A stretch of DNA of 30,280 nucleotides from CAZSHG01 sp964606695 [NCBI: uncultured bacterium] (GCA_964606695.1 CAZSHG010000033.1:1-30280); one strand, 5' to 3'. Shown: positions 1 through 6,754, numbered from the stretch's first letter. The notes: a model not told the origin generated them from the letters alone. Made by a program: numbers and translations.

Positions 1-481
1 TCCACAGAGCACCACTACGGCTTGTTGTATAAAGAAAGCTGTCCTCAAGCGCCGCGAAATGGTAGTCGGCACCGGGGGCACCTACGCCATCTTTTAATCT
101 AAGAGAATCTTGGTCATTTATAAATCCCAAGAGCCCCCCCCCACCACAAATATATATGATAGAGTCCATGATAGCATTTCCTACTGCACTTACTGGCCCA
201 AACTCGAAATTCGCAATCGTATCTACTTCGCTTGTTTCGTAGGCGTCCAGAAAGAGTATTCTTTGGCTTCCCGGCAACCACACCATAAAGGAATCCCCCA
301 TAGCGAGGTCCCATTTTTCCGTGCCGGAGTAGCTATAGTAATCGTCCGTGCCATGGAAGCCGAAGCTACTTCCGGCGGCGTCCAGCCAGTCTATCATTCG
401 GCAACGCAGGCTGTCCGGCGCGGCGTGGGCGGCGGTGGCGAGAAGGCCAAGGGCGATTAAATAAACGGCTTTCGTTTTCAT
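1..481 (-). CDS. Secreted protein of unknown function, 3' end beyond the window
   Basis: Read from the ATG at 481-479, this frame stays open to the window edge (160 codons), so only the N-terminal part is present. The first residues MKTKAVYLIALGLLATAAHA form a clear Sec signal peptide with an AHA cleavage site, so the product is exported. The rest shows short tryptophan- and aspartate-rich strands (LPGSQRILFLDAYETSEVD, then FEFGPVSAVGNAIMDSIIY), the style of a beta-propeller or sandwich, but I do not recognise a family. A Shine-Dalgarno AAGGAG lies just upstream and a promoter matches at 506-534. The codons contain a run of nine G (C134-142 on the plus strand) encoding three glycines, a possible slippage site. 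It is divergent from the NifX operon. The gene is well supported; its function is unknown. Confidence 0.8.
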   Translation of the reverse strand, partial: MKTKAVYLIALGLLATAAHAAPDSLRCRMIDWLDAAGSSFGFHGTDDYYSYSGTEKWDLAMGDSFMVWLPGSQRILFLDAYETSEVDTIANFEFGPVSAVGNAIMDSIIYICGGGGLLGFINDQDSLRLKDGVGAPGADYHFAALEDSFLYTTSRSGALW

Positions 482-505
482 AATATCTCCTTTTCGGCTA
501 CTTCA

Positions 506-534
506 AATATACGACCCTCCGGGACGTTTCGCAA
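506..534 (-). promoter_or_regulatory. Sigma-70-like promoter for the 481 secreted-protein gene
   Basis: On the minus strand, TTGCGA (534-529) and TATATT (511-506) are separated by exactly 17 nt. The -10 box lies 24 nt before the ATG, leaving room for a short leader that contains AAGGAG. Confidence 0.5.
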
Positions 535-598
535 CGATTTTTATGCGAAGGCCGTTGTTGAGCTTGATATCGAATAACAAAAAAATCGCAAAAAACAC

Positions 599-627
599 TT
601 GAAATTAGGCCTGCCTATCTTTATCAT
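599..627 (+). promoter_or_regulatory. Sigma-70-like promoter of the NifX/MinD/DUF134 operon
   Basis: TTGAAA (599-604) and TATCAT (622-627) are spaced by 17 nt. A leader of about 40 nt follows, with AAGGAG before the ATG at 673. It is the only good promoter match I see ahead of the ten-gene operon. An imperfect palindrome (626-649) covers the expected start site. Confidence 0.5.
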
Positions 628-649
628 TATTGGGCATATGCTCATTACT
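626..649. promoter_or_regulatory. Candidate operator: imperfect palindrome centred on GCATATGC
   Basis: The core GCATATGC (634-641) is a perfect 8-bp palindrome. Extending outward, 9 of 12 position pairs are complementary. It sits directly after the -10 box, across the predicted start site, which is a typical repressor position. The last gene of the operon encodes a DUF134 HTH protein, so autoregulation through this site is an attractive inference. No binding evidence exists here. Confidence 0.4.
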
Positions 650-672
650 AACTCGAATATGGAAGGAGAGAA

Positions 673-1074
673 ATGAAGGTAGCTATTGCGACAAATGGAA
701 AGGATACGAGCGGCGACATCGCCGACAGATTCGGACGCGCCGGCGGTTTCGTGATTATCGATACGGAGACCGGCGACCACGAGTATTTGAGCAATTCGGG
801 CAATATCGGCAGAGGCCACGGCGCGGGAGTGCAGACCACCAAGCTGGTCGCGGAAACCGGTGCCGAGGCGGTGATCGGACCACATTTCGGGCCATCGGCC
901 TATTACACACTCGATGAAGTCGGAATCAAGGTTTATCGCGGTTCGGGCAGTATCGAGAAGGCCATCGAGGATTTCAAAGCGGGCAACCTGGAAGAAGTCT
1001 CCAGCGCTAACGTGCCAAGCCATCACGGCGGCGGCAGTGCAGGCGGCGGAGGTCGTGGAGGATGCAACTACTGA
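673..1074 (+). CDS. NifX/NafY-like iron-molybdenum cofactor-binding family protein (orange-protein type)
   Basis: This 133-residue protein matches the dinitrogenase iron-molybdenum cofactor family fold. It begins MKVAIATNGKDTSGDIADRF, followed by GGFVIID, a GRGHGAGVQTTKLVAETGAEAVIGPHFGPSA core, and the VYRGSGSIEKAIEDF helix. Family members bind Mo, Fe or Mo/Cu sulfur clusters in nitrogenase maturation or, in sulfate reducers, as orange protein. No nif genes are visible here, so a nitrogenase role is unlikely. The C-terminus adds a low-complexity tail, HHGGGSAGGGGRGGCNY, whose histidines and terminal-region cysteine could bind metal. A good Shine-Dalgarno (AAGGAG) fixes the start. It is the first gene of the operon and its stop overlaps the start of the DUF89 gene by one base. 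The family call is firm; the bound metal is unknown. Confidence 0.9.
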   Translation: MKVAIATNGKDTSGDIADRFGRAGGFVIIDTETGDHEYLSNSGNIGRGHGAGVQTTKLVAETGAEAVIGPHFGPSAYYTLDEVGIKVYRGSGSIEKAIEDFKAGNLEEVSSANVPSHHGGGSAGGGGRGGCNY

Positions 1075-1940
1075 TGACACGTCTCGACTGCATACCGTGC
1101 CTGCTGGCACACACGCTGAAAACGATACGCAAATCCGGCGTATCGGAGGAAATCGAGCATGAGCTATTCGCGTCGGCTATGGAGTCCGCGCGAGTTCTGC
1201 TCGATGGCAAGCCGGCGCCCTTAGCGGCTTCCGCGATATACCGAAGTTTGGCCAAAAAGACCGGTGTCAATGATCCCTTCCGCGATTTCAAGGTCAAATC
1301 GACCGAGATGGCGCTGAAGGTCCTGCCGCGGTTGCGCGACATCGTGCGACAATCTGACAAGCCGTTCCACAAGGCTGTGGAATTTGCCATCGCGGGCAAC
1401 GCAATCGACCTGGTGCAGATGGACGAGCACGAGCTGGGCGACGTCGTCGGCTGGTTGGAATCACACGGCATGGATTTATCGAGCGATGAGACGATATCGG
1501 TGTTGCAAGAGGAAATCGAGGATGCGGAAACGGTGTTCGTAATCGGGGATAATGCAGGTGAAACTGTGTTCGATATTTTATTGCTGGAAGCTATCGATAA
1601 TATGAAAATTTACTATGGTGTCCGAGGCGGTCCGGCATTGAACGATGCAACTGAGATCGAGGCGGAGGAATCGGGCATCGCGGAGGTCGCGGAAATCGTA
1701 TCGTCCGAATCGGCTATACCGGGCACTATGCTGGAACAAGTCGGCGAGGATTTCCGGAAATTGTTCGATAGCGCCGACGTGGTCATCGCCAAGGGGCAGG
1801 GTAATCTGGAGACTCTGGATGACGCCCCGAGGCCCGTATATCATTTATTCAAGGCGAAATGCGAGCCAATCGCGAAACTCGCCGGGAGAAAGGTTGGGGA
1901 TTTTGTCGTCTGGAAAAATACCCCAAACCAGGAGGTGTGA
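1074..1940 (+). CDS. DUF89 (ARMT1-like) metal-dependent phosphatase family protein
   Basis: The 288-residue product begins MTRLDCIPCLL, with the N-terminal CxxC typical of prokaryotic DUF89 proteins. The family signatures are all present: GDNAGETVFD at about 158-167 (predicted metal ligands D159, N160 and D167), RGGPALNDAT, AKGQGNLETL and LFKAKCEPIA. Characterised DUF89 relatives are metal-dependent phosphatases that remove damaged sugar phosphates or phosphometabolites; the substrate here is unknown. An ATG at 1062 is in frame, but it abuts GGAGG with no spacer, while the ATG at 1074 overlaps the upstream stop (TGATG) and leaves a 12-nt spacer, so I chose 1074. Its place between a NifX-like protein and MinD-type ATPases suggests a service role in cofactor handling. 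That link is inference. Confidence 0.85.
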   Translation: MTRLDCIPCLLAHTLKTIRKSGVSEEIEHELFASAMESARVLLDGKPAPLAASAIYRSLAKKTGVNDPFRDFKVKSTEMALKVLPRLRDIVRQSDKPFHKAVEFAIAGNAIDLVQMDEHELGDVVGWLESHGMDLSSDETISVLQEEIEDAETVFVIGDNAGETVFDILLLEAIDNMKIYYGVRGGPALNDATEIEAEESGIAEVAEIVSSESAIPGTMLEQVGEDFRKLFDSADVVIAKGQGNLETLDDAPRPVYHLFKAKCEPIAKLAGRKVGDFVVWKNTPNQEV

Positions 1941-1942
1941 TT

Positions 1943-2128
1943 ATGCAAAACAATATAGGAAGAGGCCGCGGAATGGGCGGCGGACGAGGGCGCGGAAATC
2001 GCCCTGGATCCGGCCCCGGCGGAAACTGCGTGTGCCCCAGTTGTGGCCACAAGGTTCCGCATCAGGTCGGAACGCCGTGTTACACGGTAGAATGCCCTAA
2101 ATGCGGCACTAAAATGATTAAAGAATAA
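1943..2128 (+). CDS. Small zinc-ribbon protein with Gly/Arg-rich N-terminus
   Basis: The 61-residue product starts at the ATG at 1943, two bases after the DUF89 stop. A strong Shine-Dalgarno (AGGAGGTG) overlaps the end of the upstream gene. The first 27 residues are a glycine/arginine low-complexity segment (IGRGRGMGGGRGRGNRPG). A compact four-cysteine ribbon follows: CPSCG near residue 31 and CPKCGTKM near residue 52, plus two extra cysteines (CVC and PCY). A longer in-frame start at 1859 lies inside the upstream gene and has no ribosome site. Similar small ribbons accompany MinD/ferredoxin clusters in other anaerobes. The function is unknown; it could be a zinc- or Fe-S-binding scaffold. 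Confidence 0.8.
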   Translation: MQNNIGRGRGMGGGRGRGNRPGSGPGGNCVCPSCGHKVPHQVGTPCYTVECPKCGTKMIKE

Positions 2129-2144
2129 AACAGGAGGTGTAACT

Positions 2145-2459
2145 ATGCCAGGATACGATGGAACAGGTCCCAGGGGCGAAGGCTCCATGACAGGCGGCGG
2201 ATTCGGTTATTGCGCCGGTGACGCTCGGCCGAGATTCGGTCGAGCCAGAGGTTTCGGCAGAGGCGGCGGAGTTGGAAGAGGCTTCGGTAGAGGCTTTGGA
2301 CGCGGACTCGGCTGGAGAAACCGTGCCGATTACGGCCCGGCTTATGTCGAACCGGCTCCCACCAAAGAAGAGGAAGCTAATTGGCTCAAAGGTGCCATAA
2401 GCGACCTTCAGCGAGAGATCGAAGCGATGCAGAATCGCCTGTCTGAACTGGAAGAATAA
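2145..2459 (+). CDS. DUF5320 family Gly/Arg-rich protein
   Basis: The 104-residue product opens with MPGYDGTGPRGEGSMTGGGFGYC, the signature of the DUF5320 family that travels with NifX-like and MinD/ferredoxin genes in anaerobes. The middle part (residues 25-55) is an FGR/GRG repeat. The C-terminal 30 residues (KEEEANWLKGAISDLQREIEAMQNRLSELEE) form a coiled-coil heptad pattern, so it probably oligomerises. A Shine-Dalgarno AGGAGGTG (2132-2139) precedes the start. The family's biochemical role is not established. The single cysteine at GYC and the coiled coil suggest a structural subunit more than an enzyme. The family call is confident; the function is open. Confidence 0.85.
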   Translation: MPGYDGTGPRGEGSMTGGGFGYCAGDARPRFGRARGFGRGGGVGRGFGRGFGRGLGWRNRADYGPAYVEPAPTKEEEANWLKGAISDLQREIEAMQNRLSELEE

Positions 2460-2467
2460 ACACAACT

Positions 2468-2497
2468 CGGGGCGGGTCGATATTTCGATTCGCCCCG
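2468..2497 (+). promoter_or_regulatory. Strong intra-operon hairpin between DUF5320 and ferredoxin genes
   Basis: CGGGGCG (2468-2474) pairs with CGCCCCG (2491-2497). The stem continues inward through two G-U wobbles and TCGA/TCGA, giving about 13 pairs around a TATT loop. There is no T-run afterwards, so it is not a normal intrinsic terminator. The wobbles are stable only in plus-strand RNA, consistent with a function in the operon message, such as processing, stabilisation or partial attenuation. Confidence 0.55.
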
Positions 2498-2519
2498 GCA
2501 AAATAGTTCAGGTGATATC

Positions 2520-2981
2520 ATGAACAAGGCATATATCGATATAGAAAAATGTATAGGCTGTGGCGATTGTATCGAAACCTGTCCGCGCGACTGTATCGAG
2601 CTTATCGACGGCAAAGCGCGGATCAGGGAAGACGATTGCTTGGGGTGCATGGCCTGCGAAAATATTTGCCCGGCAAATGCTATCAATATGGTAGTCGAGG
2701 CCGACATTATTCGGGAACCCGAGCAGGTCGAAAACAGGACGAGTATCGAAAAAAGTGAATCCACCCCGCTAATTAAATCATCGACTGTCAAGAAGGCAGG
2801 GAAATTCCTACTCAACTCGTCGCTGGCGCTACTGACATCGCCCCGTGTGTGGAGAGCTATATTTGGGCGAAGCAGTTCGTCCGGCAGGAGGCAGGGCAAG
2901 TCCAGCGGAACATCGTCCCTCGGCAGAGGCCCCGGTCAAGGCCGCGGGCGAAACAGACGGCATCGTGGTAGAATGATATAG
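2520..2981 (+). CDS. 2x[4Fe-4S] ferredoxin with basic Gly/Arg-rich tail
   Basis: Residues 1-60 hold two classical cluster motifs: CIGCGDCIETC and CLGCMACENICP, each CxxCxxCxxxC(P). This predicts a dicluster ferredoxin carrying low-potential electrons in the cytoplasm. The remaining 90 residues are not ferredoxin: first a hydrophilic linker and a short hydrophobic stretch (FLLNSSLALLTSPRVW), then a serine/glycine/arginine tail (RGPGQGRGRNRRHRGRMI). Such tails are unusual for ferredoxins but recur in this operon. The start follows AGGTGA. It lies between the DUF5320 gene and a second ferredoxin, so it may deliver electrons to a complex built by the MinD-type ATPases downstream. Confidence 0.85.
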   Translation: MNKAYIDIEKCIGCGDCIETCPRDCIELIDGKARIREDDCLGCMACENICPANAINMVVEADIIREPEQVENRTSIEKSESTPLIKSSTVKKAGKFLLNSSLALLTSPRVWRAIFGRSSSSGRRQGKSSGTSSLGRGPGQGRGRNRRHRGRMI

Positions 2982-3032
2982 CCAAAAAATTTTTGATTGG
3001 AAATTAAACTAAATTCAAAAGGAGACAAAAGT

Positions 3033-3395
3033 ATGCCCTGGATCGATAAAGAAACCTGCACCGGATGCGGTGTTTGTATTGATAAATGCCCGGCGGATGC
3101 CATATTGATGCGCGAAACCGAAGCGGACATCGACATGGACGGTTGTATTCGATGCGCGGTTTGCCACGATGTCTGCCCGGTGGACGCCGTCAAGCACGAT
3201 TCCGACAAGGTGGATAAGTGGATCGCCGACATCGTTCGAGTCGGCGAGAGAAATCGTGACATGACCGCAAAACTTCTGGGCAATCCCGACGAGGGCAAAA
3301 AGAGCCTGAGAAGGACTATCAAGAGCTACAAACGGAGCGAGATGATATATCGCAAAGCGGCGGAACGGCTGGAAGAAATGTATAATAATTTATAA
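3033..3395 (+). CDS. 2x[4Fe-4S] ferredoxin-type protein with helical C-terminal extension
   Basis: I start at the ATG at 3033 because AAGGAGA precedes it at normal spacing; an in-frame ATG at 3000 has no ribosome site. The product (120 residues) opens MPWIDKETCTGCGVCIDKCPADAI, followed by CIRCAVCHDVCPVDAV, so it binds two [4Fe-4S] clusters. The second half is charged and helical (NRDMTAKLLGNPDEGKKSLRRTIKSYKRSE, ending in ERLEEMYNNL) and may be the docking part. It is the second ferredoxin of the operon, differing in tail from the first, which suggests two distinct electron-transfer partners. No enzyme domain is visible. Confidence 0.85.
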   Translation: MPWIDKETCTGCGVCIDKCPADAILMRETEADIDMDGCIRCAVCHDVCPVDAVKHDSDKVDKWIADIVRVGERNRDMTAKLLGNPDEGKKSLRRTIKSYKRSEMIYRKAAERLEEMYNNL

Positions 3396-3423
3396 TCGCG
3401 TAATCGATATTAAGAGAGGAAAA

Positions 3424-3615
3424 ATGCCCATATACATATATAAATGCGAGGACTGCGGCGACATCTTCGAGTATTTCGTCGCGAAAACATCGGACAAACC
3501 GGAATGTGGCAAATGCGGAAGTCATAATTTAACGAAACTGCCGTCGACATTCGGCGTGAAAATGGGAAGTTCGACCGGCGGCTCCTGCCCCACCGGAACT
3601 TGCGGTCTGGGCTAA
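3424..3615 (+). CDS. FmdB-type zinc-ribbon protein
   Basis: This 63-residue protein begins MPIYIYKCEDCGDIFEYF, the hallmark of the FmdB/CxxC_CXXC_SSSS family, with a second pair CGKCGSHNLTKLPSTF completing the zinc ribbon. The C-terminal glycine/serine/cysteine tail (SCPTGTCGLG) is also typical. FmdB was named as a putative regulator beside formamidase or formylmethanofuran genes, but no function is proven for most members. A Shine-Dalgarno GAGAGGA precedes the start, and its stop overlaps the start of the first MinD-type ATPase (TAATG), implying translational coupling. The family call is firm. Confidence 0.85.
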   Translation: MPIYIYKCEDCGDIFEYFVAKTSDKPECGKCGSHNLTKLPSTFGVKMGSSTGGSCPTGTCGLG

Positions 3616-4466
3616 TGAAAATAGCTATAGCAAGCGGCAAGGGCGGCACCGGCAAAACGACAGTCGCCACGAATCTGACCTACAGCATAGCCATGTCCGG
3701 CGCGAAAACCACGCTACTCGACTGCGACACCGAGGAACCGAACGCCCACCTTTTCTTCGACATCGATAACGAGCGGCGACGTGAAATCACGATGCCAATT
3801 CCCAGGCTGACGCCCGAAAAATGCACGGCCTGCGGCGTCTGCGGCGACGTCTGCCGGTTCAGCGCGATAGTCAATATCGGAAAGATGACTATAATCCACC
3901 CCGGCATGTGCCATGCCTGCACCGCCTGCTGGGAATTATGCCCGGAAGGCGCGCTGAAGCCAACCCGGAAGCGGCTGGGCGAAATAATTTTCGGCGAATA
4001 CGACGGCATCGCGATAACATACGGGGTGCTCGATATCGGCGAGATGTCCGGCAACCGCATAATTCATGCAGTGAAGGCGCGCGCGGAAAGCGACGCAATC
4101 AATATCATCGACGCGCCGCCGGGGACGTCATGCCCGGTGGTGGAAACGCTCCACGAGATGGATTATCTGCTATTGGTCGCCGAACCGACACCCTTCGGCC
4201 TGGCGAACCTCAAATCCATAGTCGAACTGGCGCGCGATATCGGCGTCCCCATGGGAATCCTGATAAACCGCTCCACGCCGGAGGAGGACGGCCTGATAAC
4301 CGACTATATCGACTCCCGGGGCATCGATCTTATGGGCAAAATCCCGCTGGACAGGAAAATCGCGGAGCTGTATTCTTCCGGCGAGCTGTTCGCGCGGCAT
4401 TTGCCGGAATATAGAGAATTCTTCATCGAACTGTATCGCAAAATTGAAACGGCGGTGGCGAAATGA
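3615..4466 (+). CDS. MinD-superfamily P-loop ATPase with inserted ferredoxin domain (first of pair)
   Basis: The 283-residue protein starts MKIAIASGKGGTGKTT, the deviant Walker A of the Mrp/MinD/NifH superfamily. A two-cluster ferredoxin module is inserted at about residues 70-109 (CTACGVCGDVC and CHACTACWELC). The ATPase fold resumes with IIDAPPGTSCPVVET, whose CPV motif is conserved in this subfamily, and VAEPTPFGLANLKS. Such ATPases form dimers and are encoded in pairs in anaerobe clusters, including the orange-protein operons of Desulfovibrio. The role is probably ATP-driven Fe-S or metal cofactor handling; a partner in cell division has also been proposed for that complex. The ATG at 3615 overlaps the FmdB stop, so it is preferred over a start at 3600. 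Confidence 0.9.
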   Translation: MKIAIASGKGGTGKTTVATNLTYSIAMSGAKTTLLDCDTEEPNAHLFFDIDNERRREITMPIPRLTPEKCTACGVCGDVCRFSAIVNIGKMTIIHPGMCHACTACWELCPEGALKPTRKRLGEIIFGEYDGIAITYGVLDIGEMSGNRIIHAVKARAESDAINIIDAPPGTSCPVVETLHEMDYLLLVAEPTPFGLANLKSIVELARDIGVPMGILINRSTPEEDGLITDYIDSRGIDLMGKIPLDRKIAELYSSGELFARHLPEYREFFIELYRKIETAVAK

Positions 4467-5332
4467 CGCAAATAGTTATTACGGGCGGCAAGGGAGGTTG
4501 CGGCAAGACCACAGTGGCGGCGTCGCTGGCGTATTTGGCGGAGGGCTGGGTAATCGCCGATTGCGACGTCGATTCGCCCAATCTGGGAATCCTGGCCTGC
4601 CCCGCAATCGAGGAGACTCATCCCTACACGGCGAGTAACTTCAACATCGAGCTCAATAGATGCACTCGATGCGGCCTCTGTATCGATAAATGCGCCTTCG
4701 GAGCCATTCGCGACGATTTCGTTATCGATCCCTACCTATGCGAAAATTGTAGCCTGTGCGCCCAAATTTGCCCTGTCGACGCAATCACTGAAAAAGAGGG
4801 CGAAATCGGCCACTGGCGAGCAGGCGAAAGCCGCTTCGGCCCCTTCCTGGACGCCTATCTTCATCCCGGAGCCGAAAATTCCGGCAAGCTGGTGACGCTT
4901 CTCCGCGAGGAAGCCCAAAAGCGCGCAGAAACCAACTCCAGCGAGGGCATTCTCATCGACGGCCCGCCCGGAGTCGGTTGCCCGGTCATCGCGTCGATTA
5001 CCGGCACCGACCTGGCGATTGCGGTCGCAGAACCAACGGTCTCCGGAATCCACGACGTTCGCCGAATAGTCGAACTGACATCCACGCTCGAGACTCCAAT
5101 CTCGATTGTCATCAACAAAGCCGACCTGTCGCAGGCCAATGTCGCCGAACTGCGCGCCTTCGCGGAAGAAAACGGCATCGAGATACTGGGCGAATTGCCC
5201 TACGAAAAACTCGCCAACGTAGCGCAATCGAACATGAAAACACTTGCGGAATTCGCTCCAGATAGCCATTTTGCAATCGAGATGCTTTCGATATGGAACA
5301 AGATACGCGACACGATTGGAGCCGCGACATGA
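4463..5332 (+). CDS. MinD-superfamily P-loop ATPase with inserted ferredoxin domain (second of pair)
   Basis: This 289-residue paralogue of the preceding gene overlaps it by ATGA. It has GGKGGCGKTT near residues 8-17, DCDVDSPN as the switch region, a ferredoxin insertion at about 67-103 (CTRCGLCIDKC and CENCSLCAQIC), and LIDGPPGVGCPVIAS later on. The Walker A cysteine (GGCGKTT) differs from the GGTGKTT of its partner, as is usual for such pairs. The tight overlap suggests equal synthesis and a heterodimer of the two ATPases. Known relatives lie beside NifX-like proteins in anaerobic bacteria and archaea. The cargo is not known here. Confidence 0.9.
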   Translation: MTQIVITGGKGGCGKTTVAASLAYLAEGWVIADCDVDSPNLGILACPAIEETHPYTASNFNIELNRCTRCGLCIDKCAFGAIRDDFVIDPYLCENCSLCAQICPVDAITEKEGEIGHWRAGESRFGPFLDAYLHPGAENSGKLVTLLREEAQKRAETNSSEGILIDGPPGVGCPVIASITGTDLAIAVAEPTVSGIHDVRRIVELTSTLETPISIVINKADLSQANVAELRAFAEENGIEILGELPYEKLANVAQSNMKTLAEFAPDSHFAIEMLSIWNKIRDTIGAAT

Positions 5333-5682
5333 CACGCCCCAAGAAACGACGTTACATCCGCGAAATGCCGCCCAACCGCTATTTCAAACCCGCCGGCGTC
5401 CCGATGCGCGCTCTGAAGGAGATCGCGATCACCGCGGACGAGCTTGAGGCCATGCGCCTGGTCTTCGACGAGGGGCTGTATCAGGAACAGGCCGCCGAAT
5501 CCATGGGCATCTCCCGCCAGACACTGGGACGAATCCTGACCGACGCGCAAAGCAAATTGACTCGCGCCCTCCTTTCCGGCATGGCCATCCGTATCGAGAG
5601 CGCCGACTACGCCGTCCCCGCCGACGAAGCCGACCTCCCCCGCCCCCGCCACTGCGGACGTGGAAGACGAGGCCGGGGATAA
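5329..5682 (+). CDS. DUF134 family helix-turn-helix DNA-binding protein
   Basis: The ATG at 5329 overlaps the upstream stop (ATGA), giving 117 residues; an upstream in-frame ATG at 5293 lies deep in the previous gene. The sequence MTRPKKRRYIREMPPNRYFKPAGVP is the family signature, followed by a sigma-like HTH at about residues 38-75 (ADELEAMRLVFDEGLYQEQAAESMGISRQTLGRIL). DUF134 proteins are predicted regulators that almost always accompany NifX-like and MinD-type genes. The C-terminus (RHCGRGRRGRG) carries another Gly/Arg tail. It probably regulates this operon, perhaps at the 626-649 palindrome; that is inference. No terminator is obvious after it. Confidence 0.88.
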   Translation: MTRPKKRRYIREMPPNRYFKPAGVPMRALKEIAITADELEAMRLVFDEGLYQEQAAESMGISRQTLGRILTDAQSKLTRALLSGMAIRIESADYAVPADEADLPRPRHCGRGRRGRG

Positions 5683-5770
5683 AGAGATATTGTTTCAAGG
5701 AGAACGTGTTACCCGAATTGGAGATATGAAGTTGATTTAGTGGGGCTATCTTATCGCGGAATTATGTTTT

Positions 5771-6754
5771 TCATTTAATAATTTCAATTTCCAGATTTCC
5801 GCCGAGGTATTTGCCGTTTGTATCGAAAAATACTGCGCGGATTTCCGGCGATGATTCGAGGAATAGCACGCCTTTTTCGTATCCCATCACAAAAAGGGCG
5901 GTGGAAATGATGTCCGCAACGACCGCCTCTTTCGCGATTACAGTTACCGAACTGACCTTTCTGGACGGTCGCCCCGTCTTCGGGTCGATTATGTGATGAT
6001 AACGCACACCATCGCGTTCGAAAAAGCGCTGGTAATCCCCGGCGGTGGCGCAGGAATAACCGGATTGGAGCGTGAAACTCGCTATAACGTCGTCTGGAGA
6101 TTTCGGGTCGCGGACGCCTATTACGAAAGGCTTTCCGCTCCTATCATTCGCGACGATATTGCCCCCGAGGTCGATAATATAGCGTTCTATATATTCGATG
6201 GTATCGAGTATCTCCGCAACAGCGTCAGCGGCGATTCCTTTGCCCAAACCACCAGGATCGAGGGCGGTGTTACGGCTCTTAATAAGTGTAACATCGACCA
6301 ATTCAACCGGGTAACGAGCGTTCTGCAGAACCGCTATAAGTTCATTCTCCGAAGGTAAATGCCCCTCGCCGGTGAAATCCCACAAACGGACTATTCCGCC
6401 GACACGAATATCGAAAGCACTGTCGGTGGGTTGGATATATTCGAGTCCGATTTCAAGAGCATCGGCGATTTTTTTATCTTCGATGGTAATCGTGTCTCCC
6501 GAGTTTATTCTATAAAGCCCGGCCGTTGTATCATAAGCGTCCAGCGCGGTTTCCCAGGCGCGAAGTTCTTCCCATACTGCCTCGAATACCGGCGAAAGGT
6601 CGTTACCTGTTTCCGCGTAGATAGTGATCGTAACCACAGTATCGAACATCAGGCGGGTTCGGCGAATGGTGTTATCGCGCCTCGAACAAGAAACAAAAGT
6701 AAGGCCGGCGACAATAAATAATATATAGACGATATTTAATGGTCGAATCCTCAT
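5771..6754 (-). CDS. apbE: ApbE family FAD:protein FMN transferase, membrane-anchored
   Basis: ApbE moves FMN from FAD onto a threonine of target flavoproteins such as the Rnf/Nqr subunits, outside the cytoplasmic membrane. The 327-residue product has an N-terminal hydrophobic segment ending FVSC (C23), so it is probably a lipoprotein. Family motifs are present: LMFDTVVTITIY near the start, a helix with AWETALDAYD, LDPGGLGKGIAADAV, and GDYQRFFERDGVRYHHIIDPKTGRPS. The late ADIISTALFVMG contains the Asp/Thr pair that binds the divalent metal. No flavinylation target or Rnf operon lies in this window. The gene is convergent with the DUF134 operon and divergent from ligA. Its promoter abuts the ATG, predicting a leaderless message. 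Confidence 0.93.
   Translation of the reverse strand: MRIRPLNIVYILFIVAGLTFVSCSRRDNTIRRTRLMFDTVVTITIYAETGNDLSPVFEAVWEELRAWETALDAYDTTAGLYRINSGDTITIEDKKIADALEIGLEYIQPTDSAFDIRVGGIVRLWDFTGEGHLPSENELIAVLQNARYPVELVDVTLIKSRNTALDPGGLGKGIAADAVAEILDTIEYIERYIIDLGGNIVANDRSGKPFVIGVRDPKSPDDVIASFTLQSGYSCATAGDYQRFFERDGVRYHHIIDPKTGRPSRKVSSVTVIAKEAVVADIISTALFVMGYEKGVLFLESSPEIRAVFFDTNGKYLGGNLEIEIIK

Noticed and set aside
110-460. Plus-strand open frame of 116 codons at the left edge
   Set aside because: It is antisense to the signal-peptide-bearing gene starting at 481, has no ribosome site, and gives no recognisable protein.
541-1110. Long minus-strand open frame of 189 codons opposite the NifX-like gene
   Set aside because: It lies antisense to a clear NifX-family gene and its promoter, and encodes no recognisable family. 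GC-rich third positions of the real gene open the opposite frame.
673-5682. Nitrogenase or hydrogenase maturation locus
   Set aside because: The NifX-like protein and MinD-type ATPases suggest this at first sight, but no nifB, nifH, nifDK, hyp or hyd gene is present, and the gene set fits the anaerobe ORP-type cluster better.
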